This document shows, one piece after another, positions 22,501 through 32,469 of a DNA stretch of 64,000 nt (positions are counted from its first letter, which is position 1; every line of letters begins with the position of its first letter). Source of the stretch: Flammulina velutipes. Taxonomy: Eukaryota; Basidiomycota; Agaricomycetes; Agaricales; Physalacriaceae. The notes beneath the pieces were generated by a model. The model was not told the DNA's origin and did not search any database. It was given only the letters and a program-made list of their open reading frames with translations. Position numbers and translations under genes: made by a program. The stretch lies in contig CM022376.1 of assembly GCA_011800155.1 (NCBI GenBank), positions 1,240,001 through 1,304,000 of the forward strand. Reading direction: 5' to 3'.

Positions 22501-23327
22501 TCCGCAGAACGCTACCCCGAGGACGTGGACACCATTGACGTGCAAGACAGTGAAATCGGCAACATAACCGATGGGCGCAGGGCATTCGCCTCCGGAAGTA
22601 TGGCCTAAAGTAACGGAGACGCCAAGATCCGTCAAGGAAACATGACGAAAGAACGAGCCAGTCCATTGCTAGAGACTAAGAGTTAGCGTAGCATACATAG
22701 TTAGAGTGGAAAAATATTACCTCGAGCCAGTGGAGGGGAAGATGGCGATGCGTCTCGCAAATGCAGCTCTGACACATGAGACCAAGACCGATGCATTCGT
22801 CATCATAGCACCGAAATTGCGCCACATGTCCGTCCTTTCCACAGACAGCGCAGTCACCACCCGCGGCGCCTGCAGATCCCTCCAATCGAATCATCTCTGT
22901 AAGGTAGTCCTCCCGAAACGATCTCCAGACCCTCATGGGGTCGTTCTAAGATATAAGTGTGTTAGCATGAAATCAGTAGAGCGATAATAAATAATCTTAC
23001 CGTGCTATTATACTGCTTTCGGGCATTGATAACCTGGACATTCAGGCAGCTCGATGTCTCAGAGAAGTTGGCCGCCTCATCGAGATATGTCGTATCGCCA
23101 AGAAGATATGAAAAGCCGTCGAGCTGAGCGGCGCGCGCGAGAGTATCGGTGTCCTCGACGATTTCGACCTCAGGTGGTGCAGCGTAGGTAGTACGGCGCC
23201 TGACGACTGGGCGGTCCCCATCGTCCTCGACGATCTGTGTGGTGATAGCGACACTTTGATTTTGGTGGAAGTCATTCTTTGGTGCACCTTTCTTGCGTTT
23301 GAAAGAACCAGAGCCTGTGTTGGACAT
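19557..23327 (-). CDS. KDZ transposase with CxC2 cysteine cluster
   Basis: Likely exons are 23327-23001, 22945-22731, 22668-22112, 22057-21729, 21657-21305, 21242-20915, one from ~20880 to 20377 (its acceptor is not fixed), and one or two from ~20356 to the stop at 19557. The ATG gives MSNTGSGSFKRKK. The CxC2 region shows CAVCG, FRCYDDEC, CQSCICETH and later CPACPQPGKNIPSDY. The KDZ core shows ANDANFRL (first Asp), CARHGCLRPNGLGDLSKGE, SYDIACIWSKNW (second Asp), PKLHFWSHL and AAEIIEWLWSL (Glu), then GPGARADTLDD. This is the DDE-type enzyme of the Kyakuja-Dileera-Zisupton superfamily and should cut and join the element ends. All traced junctions keep frame, so it looks intact, subject to the unfixed exon. 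Confidence 0.93.
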
Positions 23328-23669
23328 CAGAGTTGAAGGATTCAACGCAGAGAAGTGAAAGAGGAAGGGTAGCGAGGTCGTGAAAAAGGAAGAGTAGCGA
23401 GGTCGTTCAGAATAGTGAACGTCAAATGTGTGAATGAGAAGCAAAGACGAACCAAGTGAGTTTGTGTCATGAGAACGATGAATAGACGTCTGAATGGAGC
23501 GATCCTTGATATCGAAGGTCAGATCTGACGATAAGAACAATAAAAATGAAACGTACCATGTGTGAATGGTCCATGTGAGCTTGGAACGAGTACACGAGCG
23601 AAAGGCGAGGTTGATGAGCAAAGATAAACCTGTGTGACGTGAGTGATCACTGGTTTCGTCTTAACCATC

Positions 23670-24613
23670 ATGGCGGAACCTCCCATCTCTGGTGAACTAA
23701 CGACTTGCCTCCCCACTTTCCTCTATGATTCTGGCCATGAAAAGCGTCTCAATCTCGATACGGATGATAAGATGTATATCGTCGTCTCTGGGAGGAGATC
23801 AGCGGTACTTTGCTCGGGGTGGTAAGTTATCAACCGATTTTATGGTTTGTATCTAATTTTTCAATATAGGCCTTGTGCGAAAGGCCTCGTCTACGTTGGT
23901 CAGGAGAAGGTGACAGGCGCAAGGTGGAAGGCTGTGTTGACTTGGAACGAAGCCGTCAAGTGGTTGCGCGAGATGCACGGGGACGCAGGTGAACATGAAT
24001 GCTCGGCGGCATTTCAATCTGAGGCGTCAGGTTACGTCGGACGCCCACTCTGTCTCACTTCTGCGCAGCCGCCAGCCTCGCCCACCAAAAGCCGGGCGCC
24101 ATCTCCGACCAAAACAACCAAAATTCGTTCACCTACCAAAACTCCAGCTCCTGCGTCTGCACCATTTCCGCAGACTCCTCGTGGTCGGGGGCGCTCGATT
24201 CATATAACCCCCGAACTTGCCAGCACATTCACTCCTACACCGCCAATACCATCCAGCCCCTTATCGAGTCCGAGTCTCTCTCATTCGACCATGCACTCCG
24301 GACCATCTCCTGCGCCCATGTCGTCTGCCAGTACTTCATCCTCTCAACGCGCTCACTCTTCGCTCCCGGTCAAGTTTGAATGGTATGTTGTATTCTGCAG
24401 TGCCCTCGAAAGTCCAGTGGTATACGATAATCTGTGAGTTAATACCTGCCTCCCTCGTTCACGCTAACGAGGAACCCTAGTTCTGAGGCGCAAAAGTACA
24501 TGAATCTGCATCGCTCCAGTGGATCCCGTGTCCATTTAAATATGGGTAATGATATTCAAAGTATCTTGGACGGTTGGACTGGATTTGACGCCCGGGACGG
24601 GTTTAAAATGTGA
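23670..24613 (+). CDS. KDZ accessory protein with two RNase H1-N/viroplasmin-like segments
   Basis: Exons 23670-23821, 23870-24433 and 24481-24613 join in frame from ATG (MAEPPISGEL) to TGA. Two segments have the pattern of the small RNase H1 N-terminal (viroplasmin-like) fold: MYIVVSGRRSAVL...RWKAVLTWNEAVKWL near the N-terminus, and WYVVFCSALESPVVYDN...SEAQKYM near the C-terminus. Between them is a ~100-residue Ser/Pro/Thr linker with repeated SPTK-like units. That fold binds RNA/DNA hybrids or dsRNA in known proteins, and the assignment here is tentative. The gene begins ~340 bp upstream of and divergent from the transposase start, so the two may share a promoter region (23328-23669). Confidence 0.65.
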
Positions 24614-24679
24614 CATATTTACTTACGTGCGAATACAATTAATGTGGTTAGGGTTCCATTTTCTCTGATTCAACTACCA

Positions 24680-27386
24680 ATGGCCAAACCCAAGAAGGCC
24701 TGTCGTGGACCGTCTCACTGGATACATGGCGGCAAGGTCGCATTCTTTTCTCGTCGTCTGCCAGAATGGATGAAAGCGAAGCAGAACTCTCATCTCCAGG
24801 CCTTCGCAGCGGACATGGCCCACGCATACGAGATTCGCTACGGTTCCCTGTCATCTCTGAACGACGACCTTCCGAACAACGTCACTCCAGAAATGCCAAC
24901 CGACGCGGAGATCATTGCCCGCGCAAAAGAGAACGCGTTGAAGTTGGCTTCCCTTTCCCCGGAGGAGCGGCATGTAGAGCAGGAAAAGAGCAAGAAGTTC
25001 CGCGAAGTGCGTCTCTTTTACTTTCACCAAGCTTTGTCTAACTTCTGAAACAGAGAATCCTCAAGTGGTATCGCGAGCATAGGCCCGACAAGACTGCCCA
25101 GCGGAGCAGTGGCATTGCCGAAGTCGTCTCCCATGTATTCAAACACACTCCACGCCCACGTCGCGGCCAAGTCGTCCAGACATTCTGCAACCTTTACTGG
25201 GACGACTACGTTGGAGAAGCCATCACTTCCGCATACTGGAAGGTTCTCTCTGACTGCGCGCGCGCCGCTGGAGACGACGAGATTGCTTCGCTGCCCCGAC
25301 CCCAAAAAGTTGGTCCAGCACCTACTGAGCAGGAAGACGACAATGACGACGAACCTCCCGACACTGCAGGGCTCGCGATTCCAGAGGCGCTCAAGGACTA
25401 CGATGTCAAGAAAGACAAGTTCCTTGCCATCCTCAATTCCATGGGCCGCACACTGTATGAGAAGACATCGGATGAGGTGAAGCAGAAGGTCGCGGAGGAG
25501 ATTGAATCCCGGTACCAGCATAGACTGAAGATCTATAATCAGGTCAAGAAACCTGTTAGTGAATATACGCCTGAGGACTACGTCGTGTGCGTTTTTTAAA
25601 ATTTGTCTTCATTATCATATGCTGATATATTTGCTAGTGCAATCGAGGGAGGAGCAAACTACATCACCAGAATTGCGCGCACATTTGCTGTCCACTTCGG
25701 CATGGCTTGCAGCATTATTCTCATTGGTCCTGACGACAAAGGAGCCCCTACGTTGCGCAGGTAAGATTGACGACTTGCTGTCGTTCCAAGCACGCTGACA
25801 AATGTATTTTGTAGCTGCCATGCAGGCCGCACTAAAGTGACGGGGTCCAACTTCCCCGATTTTGACCCAGCAACTTGGAATGCATTTGAGGCGAGTTTTG
25901 TGCGGTTTGGAAAGAAAGTGTTTCGTGCGTGATGATATTTCTCGTCGTTGTTGAATTCTGACTTTTCTTTACAGCCGACGGCAACTTTCGCCAGGATCTA
26001 ATGGATGAACCCAACTCGAAGACAGCTAGCAGTACGTCGAAGACGTCCGGAGACACATCCCAATCTGACGACGAGTCCGCAAGTGAAAGCGACGATGACG
26101 TTCCGCTGGCGCAACAAATTAAAAAACGCTACAAACCAAGTCAGAACCGCCAGCGGCCCCGTGGTTCCTCCGATTCCATCGACGCTCGCTTTCTGCCGTG
26201 CCCCGAATTCTCTTGGGAGCTCAACAACCTTGACAAGGAGGACCATGCGACGGCGATGATGAAGCTTTCGAAGATGTCGCTGGCGGAGCTCGAGCAGCAG
26301 AATACGGTCACCCGTAGTAACTGGCGTGCACGCGCAACGGGATACAGCTGTGTTCCCACTGTTTTCAGTGCCTCGCTCCGGGCTCCCCAATCTGACAGAG
26401 TTCGACGGCTGGAGGCCCAGCTAGAGGCCATCCTGCAATACAATTATGAACTTGAGAAGAGCGAGGATTGGCCTACCTCCGACGACTTGACACCTTCGCT
26501 GCCGGCAGGTCTGCCTCGACTTGCCAGCTATCCAGATTCCGAGTCCGACACGGAGGACAACTCGCGCGATATGGACATCGACCAACCCGACGTGAATTCC
26601 AACTCCCCTAATTCCTCGTCGACACCTTCCATCTTAGCCACCCTAAACGACCCGCCCCGTCTCTTGACTTCCACGTCGAGAAAGCGCAACACGTCACACG
26701 GAGACAGCAACGACGACACAGACACCGATAACGATGACTGCAACGACAACAGTGCGCTATCATGGGACGATATCGACTCCTCACGCTGGTCCAAGGACGT
26801 CGTCGGCATGTTTGACGCATGCAAACGGATACGTGATGTCTCCCCACTCTGGCTACCGCTAGTTCATGCTGCCATTGTCTTTGAGCGTCGCCATGGTTTT
26901 CCGGGGCGTCTGGACCTCAAAATGGGACGGCGACCAAAGACCGTCTCCGCCTTCTTCAAGAATGCTCATTCATGGAAGCGTGCATACCCAATCGGTGAAT
27001 CTATCGGCACGCATAAGGAAAACTGGTGGATTTGGTGGCGCAGCTTGCAGCCTGATAGCCGCTTCGACAAGGGGGACCGCTCGCAAAATCTCATACGACG
27101 CGAAGATGTGGCCTGGAACGATCTGCCGGAGAAATGCGGGTCGAATGGGATGGTCACTGTCATCGGCTCCTTGCTGTGGTGGCGCGAAGCCTTGGAGCAC
27201 AGCCAGGACGTCGATGCCGACCACGGTGACTGGGAGCAAGCTGTCAGAGACGTATCGTGGGCGCTAGACCATATGATACGTCACGCTATCAAGAAGTCGT
27301 CGTCGAGGCCATCGAAGGTAACAATTTTACTAAATTTTACAATCTGCACGCTAACCTCAACCTTTATGCAGCGCACTCGTATGTGA
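24680..27386 (+). CDS. KDZ accessory hypothetical protein, large and acidic
   Basis: Six exons fit: 24680-25006, 25054-25586, 25638-25760, 25815-25924, 25975-27317 and 27372-27386 (MAKPKKACRG to ...SKRTRM). The N-terminus (KVAFFSRRLPEWMKAKQN, then KKFRERILKWYREH) follows the layout of a large Agaricomycete hypothetical family that I cannot name. The middle is Asp/Ser-rich with a polar basic stretch. The C-terminal ~170 residues are folded-looking and Trp-rich (LWLPLVHAAIVFERRHGF, WWIWWRSLQPDSRF, GSLLWWREAL). No catalytic motif is evident. It lies between the KDZ ends, on the strand opposite the transposase, so it moves with the element whether or not it helps transposition. Confidence 0.8.
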
Positions 27387-27469
27387 ATATGTGCAAGTAG
27401 GTGTTACTGCAGTCTATCTTACGTGCGGATATATATATAAATCGTCGAGCTTGTATATTTGTAGTTTGA

Positions 27470-28506
27470 ATGTTCGTTTGAGTTGATGTATTGACGTGAG
27501 TAAGGAATAGTCAGTATCGGCGATCTCGGCGTTGGACTTGGGCGCTGAGAACAGCTGATGCTGACTCTACCATTGACGGCGATGATGCTGGCATTCTTGC
27601 CGCTCGACTGCTTCATACGAGGCATGTCCCAACATCTTTTTATCGACATTATCGACTACGAATGACTGCCTGCAACGCGTGCAGCCTGCTAGCAATACGA
27701 CAACCAACCCGGTGGACCATTTTTGATATTGTGCACTACCCAACGCTGCCGCCACTGCGAAATCGTGTCAACGCCTCCCATTAGGCCCTCCAAGGATTAT
27801 TCCACCCCCCCCGTTGCCGCTGGAAGCAGCTGGACCGCCGTCGCCCCCATTATCCCGCTGTGCCACCATTTTCGATGTTCCTCACCCGTTTCCTCACCGT
27901 TTCCCTTCGTTTCTTCGCTCCTACATTTGTTTTATAACATACTATCACCTCCCCCACCATTTTTGCTTCTTCCCATCTACCTGCCCGTCGCCCCGATCCC
28001 ATTCCCCGCCACATTTCTATCCCACTGTATCGCGTACGCTTACCTGCTCGTATGTATCATATATATATATTCCTTCTATAGCATTACATTTTCGCATTTA
28101 CCCCCAGTCTGCAGGTCCCGGTTTGGAAGCGTGGCGCAACGCGCTAGGACCCGCTCCCGGTGGTCCATCATTATTGGCACGGTATCCGGTCCCTGGTTCC
28201 GGATGACGCCACGCTTCAATAGCGCCCCGGCATATTCCCCCGTCCCTACGGTAATGATTGATCTGCTTTTCCCTGACTGATTGCTCCGGTGCGCCACACC
28301 CGGTTGCCCCAGCCCCCGTACCTACCTGACCGTGGCGCGCCATCCCAGTATATCCCCGTACCGACCCCCTAGCCGTACCAGTAGATCCCGCCCCGCCCCA
28401 GCCAAATGTAGCTACCTGACCTATTACCCCGTAGTGACGGACAGCAACTAGTTGTTTGTCCCCGTCACTATAGGGGTTTAACTAGTTGTTAGTAGGTCAT
28501 AGGGTG
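27470..28506 (-). repeat. Right terminal inverted repeat of KDZ element
   Basis: Mirror copy of 18475-19513, ending GGTCATAGGGTG. The similarity stops at the base before 27470, ~85 bp past the stop of the last plus-strand gene. Confidence 0.93.
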
Positions 28507-30676
28507 GTTTATACGTCTTGATTGTTTTCATCCGCCAGGTAAGCAGCGCAGCTCTCGCGCTTTTGAGGAAGTCGTCACGACGTAGTGCTGGTAAGAGCCC
28601 GCGTGTCATGACACGCTTGCCGTTTTCGTTTGGCGTCTTGCTAGGGGTGTTTGGAATACCAACAGGACTGTCCTGCTCGGGCGTGATAGGGCGTTCCAGT
28701 TCAATATTGTCGTCGTCGTCTGGGACATTCGAAGGAGTACAACGATCACAGCATACACCAGTAGGTACTATCATTTTCATCAATACAATCTCAATAGAAT
28801 CTGAGAGAATACTCACATTTACGATCTGGCGGGTTATTGTAATGCTCATCGCAGTAGTCACGCTCGCAGCGTTTCGTCTCAATCCATTCCCGCATAGATG
28901 GCTCCACCTGCTTGCGCCATTTCAATCTATCCCCTGCTTTTGTCGGTACCGCTGGCTGCTGAAGGGTCTTAGGCGCCTGACCAGTGTTTTCCTCTGCTTC
29001 GGTGGAATTCGATGTACCGCCTCCTTCCTCCGCATCATCCTTGTCTTCATCGCCTTGACTTTGGCCATCTCTGGCCCTCGCATGATCCACACCGCTGTCC
29101 GAAAGGCCAGAGTCGTCGTCCGAATCAGCCTCCGTGTCCTTTGCCTTTGATGTCTTGTTTGCTTTCTGGAGCTTGAACATACTCGCCTCAGCCAGCAGGA
29201 TAGCGCGCGCATTGATAGATGGATCCCAGCCCGCACGGCCTATGCGTTGTTTGAAGATCGACAAAGAGGACGGCACGCCAAATTGAATGGCTACCTCAAT
29301 ATCAGGTATGTCAGCACCCTATTTAATTCCCTTAGAATTAGAAGTTGGAGTAAAGAAAACAGACGTACCATGCCCGCAGCCTCAGTAGCTAACAAGATGC
29401 GAAGGTCTCCATGATGGAATCGGAACATCGCCTTCTTCTTGTCACGGAGGGAACGCATCGCGTGGAAGCAGTCGAGATGCTGCATGATTTCTGGACTGTA
29501 TTTCCCTTGGAGATGTCGTAGTCCGTGTTGCGCCGCCTTTATAGAGTTTGTGAAGATAATTGATTTGGGGATATCACACGCTTGAATCGCGTTGAACGTG
29601 AGATGCTCGCACAGTGAGTCGAAGTCGGACGAGCTCTTCATCCTGTAGATCGTGGTGGAGATATTAGGGCGGTCATTTCCAAGGTTGAGGTGGAAGCAGG
29701 TATCAGATGAAATGCTGAGTTTGGCCATCACATCTTTGAGCGTTGCGGGATTGAGTGTGGCCGATGCAACAAGTATGGGTGTGCCGGGGGGGAGGAGGAG
29801 TCGTAGGTCATCCAGCAGAGCATAATCTTTACGGAAATCACCACCCCATTGTGATATACAGTGTGCCTCGTCGACGATGGCTGCTAGAATCTTGCTTGAA
29901 ATTGCGCGGATGGAATCCCGGAAGCCCTCGTGCTTGATATACATCTCGGGACCAGCAAAGAGAGCTTGGTACGTGCCAGTCTTGATTTTCTATGGGCGTC
30001 AGTCAGCGATGAGTGTTGCGGAACATCTGTCATCACATACCTCTCCGAGTTTTTTGGGAATCCAAGTATCTCCATTTACGGCCACAGCAGTGATACCCAT
30101 CTTGTTAAAGCGCTCAGCCTGATACGAAACGAGTTAGAATGAGTGGTACAAGATTTAGAAAGGTAACGCACCTGGTCTGCCTGTAGTACTTTCAGTGGTG
30201 ATACAATCAGAGCCACCTTCAACGCATCCAGCAGCAACATCATCATGAACGGCATCGTCTTCCCACATCCTGTGCCAGCAATGAGCACAGTATCCAGTCC
30301 GAGGAGCATGGCCTCCGTGACATCGAGCTGCCAGTCGTAAGGTGCTTTCCCAAATTTCTCCGTGAAAATACGTTGCAGTTCTGCCCGGGTATGCGCTGAA
30401 TTGTATTGCTTGGTTTTCGTAGCCTGTTGCCGAGCCGCATAGAGCACTGCATAAGAACGCGAACGGATACGGTGGTATTCAGCGATAGAATCTTGCTCAT
30501 CCGCGGGAGGCATCGACGATGGACAAAACAAGTTTTTTGGGATACAGCGAGTTATGACAGGTAAGGAATAAACAATGCGATCGCGTCGTCGTGCATAACA
30601 CGTGAGCGCTTGAGCGCCCGAGCCGTCACAGAGAATTGGAAATTGGAGGGACCCATGGTTTACTGTACGAAGTGCA

Positions 30677-30786
30677 CCAGACGTTCTGGCGAACCCTCTG
30701 CACGAAAAATTGAACTCCGCTAAACGTGGGTCGGATCACCGGTCCAAATCATCCGGGGTGAGCCAGAACGAATGGGAACGAGACTA
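30677..30786 (-). repeat. Right terminal inverted repeat of DUF6589/RecQ unit
   Basis: Inverted partner of 14776-14901. It lies upstream of the RecQ start codon at 30513, so the two genes read inward from the two ends. Confidence 0.82.
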
Positions 30787-30795
30787 GGCATTGAT
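30787..30795 (+). repeat. 9-bp target duplication, right copy (GGCATTGAT)
   Basis: Perfect match to 14767-14775, directly following the ACGAGACTA tip. Confidence 0.85.
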
Positions 30796-30921
30796 AACAT
30801 TTTTGGTCTCAGCAGAATAATTTTTAATTTATCGACAGCTCCAAGTCTAGAGAAAAATAAACAAATAGTATCCAAGAAATGAACACACATCCAATACTAA
30901 CCTACAAGCCTCGCGCCGTCG

Positions 30922-32379
30922 TTAGGTGGGGCTCAATGATCTGCTCACACTTTTACTGCTCATGTCATCGTAATCGCTGCCCTCAGCACACAGTTCCGCA
31001 TGCCCCATCTTCACCAGCTTAGAATCAAAGTCACGTCGACGGTATCCCGCTACGATACGTTCCAGCAGCTCCGAGGTGGAAACACCAGGCGTTCGGCGAG
31101 TGGGGATGAATTTTCCTGACGCAAAGTGAGTACGAAACCGGTGGGATCTGGGGCAGCACATACCTTGACTTTTGACAAACGAGTATACATCTTCATGGCC
31201 AATGGCGATGTATGGATCTTCGTCGTGTGCAACGTAGTCAATCTGGTACTTGTCCAAAAAGGCTTGGTCGATGATCCAAGGGGCTTCGGGGACAACTTCG
31301 TCGACCCATCGGCAATGGCGTGCCGCTTCTAGTCTAGAGAGGGATAAGCTTATCTGAGATAAAGAGACGCGTTAATGACATACCTTTCAGCGTGCGTCAT
31401 GATAGTACGCGCTTTGTGCGTCTTTACGAGGTCATCGGAGCAGACACCGACGAGGAGGTACACAGATGGAAAGGATAGTTTTGCCTGGCGTAACTGGAGG
31501 GCATGACTGAAGGATCCCTTCTTTGGCATCAACAGTGCTGTGTGGAGGCGCAAGGAGGACGCACCCGAAATGAAACAGATCATAGACACCTATAGGCGGG
31601 GTGTAAGCTGAGACTTGGCGTGATAAGGGAGAGACATACCATCTGCGTATACTCGTATGGGTCTATCTGTAGGAGGCGTATTTATCTTGTATTTGCGCCA
31701 AGTCTCTCCATCGATGGCGGTTTGGACGTATTGCTGGATGTCCTCGGTGGTAAGAGCAGCAGGATTGAAGGCCTCCTCGGATGGCCCAGCGACGGCAGGC
31801 TCCGAAGGGGTCGATGTGTTAGGAGGCGGGCTGGGCTGGCTGATAAAAACGGGGTGGTTGGCCTCTGTCTTTCTGAACATAGGCGGCTCCTTGAATTCCG
31901 CGCTGGGCGTGTTGTTGCTCGACGTTGAGGGAATGCTGAGCGTCGAGGTGGACGAGGCATGGTGGTGGTGGTGGGAGCTCTTTGGCGAGGTTGGATCTGG
32001 GCCAGCGGTGGTGCTCGACTCGATATCGCCGTCGTACGTTGGAGAATCGATACCGTCAGAGTCCGACAGCAGGCTGGACGCCAGCTGGTGCCGTGCGCGA
32101 TTTCCTGAGGCTTTGGATCCGCTGTGCAGCTTTGAGTTGTGTCTGACTGGCACGGATACCAAGGATGCACCGTCGTCGGTGAGCGGGTCGTTGTCCTCTT
32201 CAGATCTGCAGTATCGGAAATTAGAGCAGGGCAATCAGATGAAAATGCACGCCAACGCACGCATCGTACGCGGGCGATTCTGCACTGCGCGGATATTTGC
32301 CAAACGATCTTTTACTGTGAAGCGTCCGTTTGTGCGTCGTCTGCGTCGTCGCCGGCGTCTCTGACGCTGTCGAGTCCAT
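30922..32379 (-). CDS. PCT1: Choline-phosphate cytidylyltransferase
   Basis: This is the rate-controlling enzyme of the Kennedy pathway (phosphocholine + CTP to CDP-choline), acting at nuclear and ER membranes. Exons are 32379-32261, 32205-31640, 31589-31565, 31506-31384, 31333-31165 and 31115-30922. After a ~170-residue Ser/Thr/Pro/His-rich N-terminal region, the catalytic domain reads [20 protein letters not shown] (HxGH nucleotide-binding motif, split by an intron between G and H), [38 protein letters not shown] and [16 protein letters not shown] (RTxGISTS motif). The C-terminal tail is short (~40 residues) with [10 protein letters not shown], and I see no long amphipathic membrane helix. 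The gene starts 136 bp right of the 9-bp duplication of the mobile unit. Confidence 0.93.
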
Positions 32380-32469
32380 CTTCGTAGTCGTCGTGCAAGT
32401 CAAACCCGCAAAAATATCGTTTGTCACATTCAATATGATGTCACGCAATATCTTGGCACGTTCGTCCTC

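Larger units (their letters stand above)
18475..28506 (-). mobile_element. Autonomous KDZ transposon, 10.0 kb
   Basis: The inverted ends are CACCCTATGACCTAC... at 18475-19513 and 27470-28506, about 1.04 kb and almost identical; differences seen are a 2-bp change in a G run and one substitution. The flanking 7-bp duplication is GTTTATA (18468-18474, 28507-28513). Inside are a KDZ transposase on the minus strand and two plus-strand genes starting ~340 bp from it, back to back. Arm identity and restorable host frame point to a recent insertion. Confidence 0.93.
17733..30513 (-). pseudogene. RecQ-type DNA helicase, last large exon split by a KDZ transposon
   Basis: Exons on the minus strand are 30513-30172, 30118-30041, 29989-29369, 29318-28817 and 28767-28507, then, beyond the insertion, 18474 to about 18070 and probably ~18021-17733. 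The start is the ATG at 30513 (MPPADEQDS). Helicase motifs are Walker A GTGCGKT, motif II DEAHCISQWG, motif III SATL, and motif VI QRIGRAGWD, where RecQ proteins usually have GRAGRD. A basic/acidic linker and a C-terminal block (LLPDKTLTALA, QDVLDVLAQ) complete it. The transposon adds an in-frame stop at 28478, so the present product keeps the helicase core and loses the C-terminal block. Removing the element with one TATAAAC copy gives ...IKTYKHAPFTV in frame. Its 3' end overlaps the DUF6589 3' end on the opposite strand. Confidence 0.88.
14776..30786. mobile_element. DUF6589 + RecQ transposon-like unit with TIRs and 9-bp TSD
   Basis: The plus strand begins TAGTCTCGTACCCATCCGTT at 14776 and the unit ends with the reverse complement of TAGTCTCGTTCCCATTCGTT at 30786 (18 of 20 identical). 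Inner blocks also match: 14848-14869 with 30708-30729 (21 of 22), and 14893-14901 with 30677-30685. The perfect direct repeat GGCATTGAT flanks both ends (14767-14775, 30787-30795). Inside are two convergent genes whose starts lie ~235-275 bp from the ends. The unit is ~5.97 kb once the nested 10.03-kb KDZ element and one of its duplications are removed. I know of no described transposon family with this gene pair. Confidence 0.85.

Noticed and set aside
28507..30513. Subtelomeric telomere-linked helicase
   Set aside because: Such genes are RecQ-like, but no TTAGGG array or subtelomeric repeat is present and single-copy housekeeping genes follow within 500 bp.
14776..30786. Helitron as the source of the RecQ-like helicase
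   Set aside because: Helitron helicases are Pif1-type with a HUH Rep domain and the elements lack inverted ends and target duplications. Here the helicase is RecQ-type, no Rep is present, and both inverted ends and a 9-bp duplication are seen.
14776..30786. Starship-type giant element
   Set aside because: No DUF3435 tyrosine-recombinase captain was seen, and the ends have the inverted-repeat plus duplication structure of a DNA transposon.
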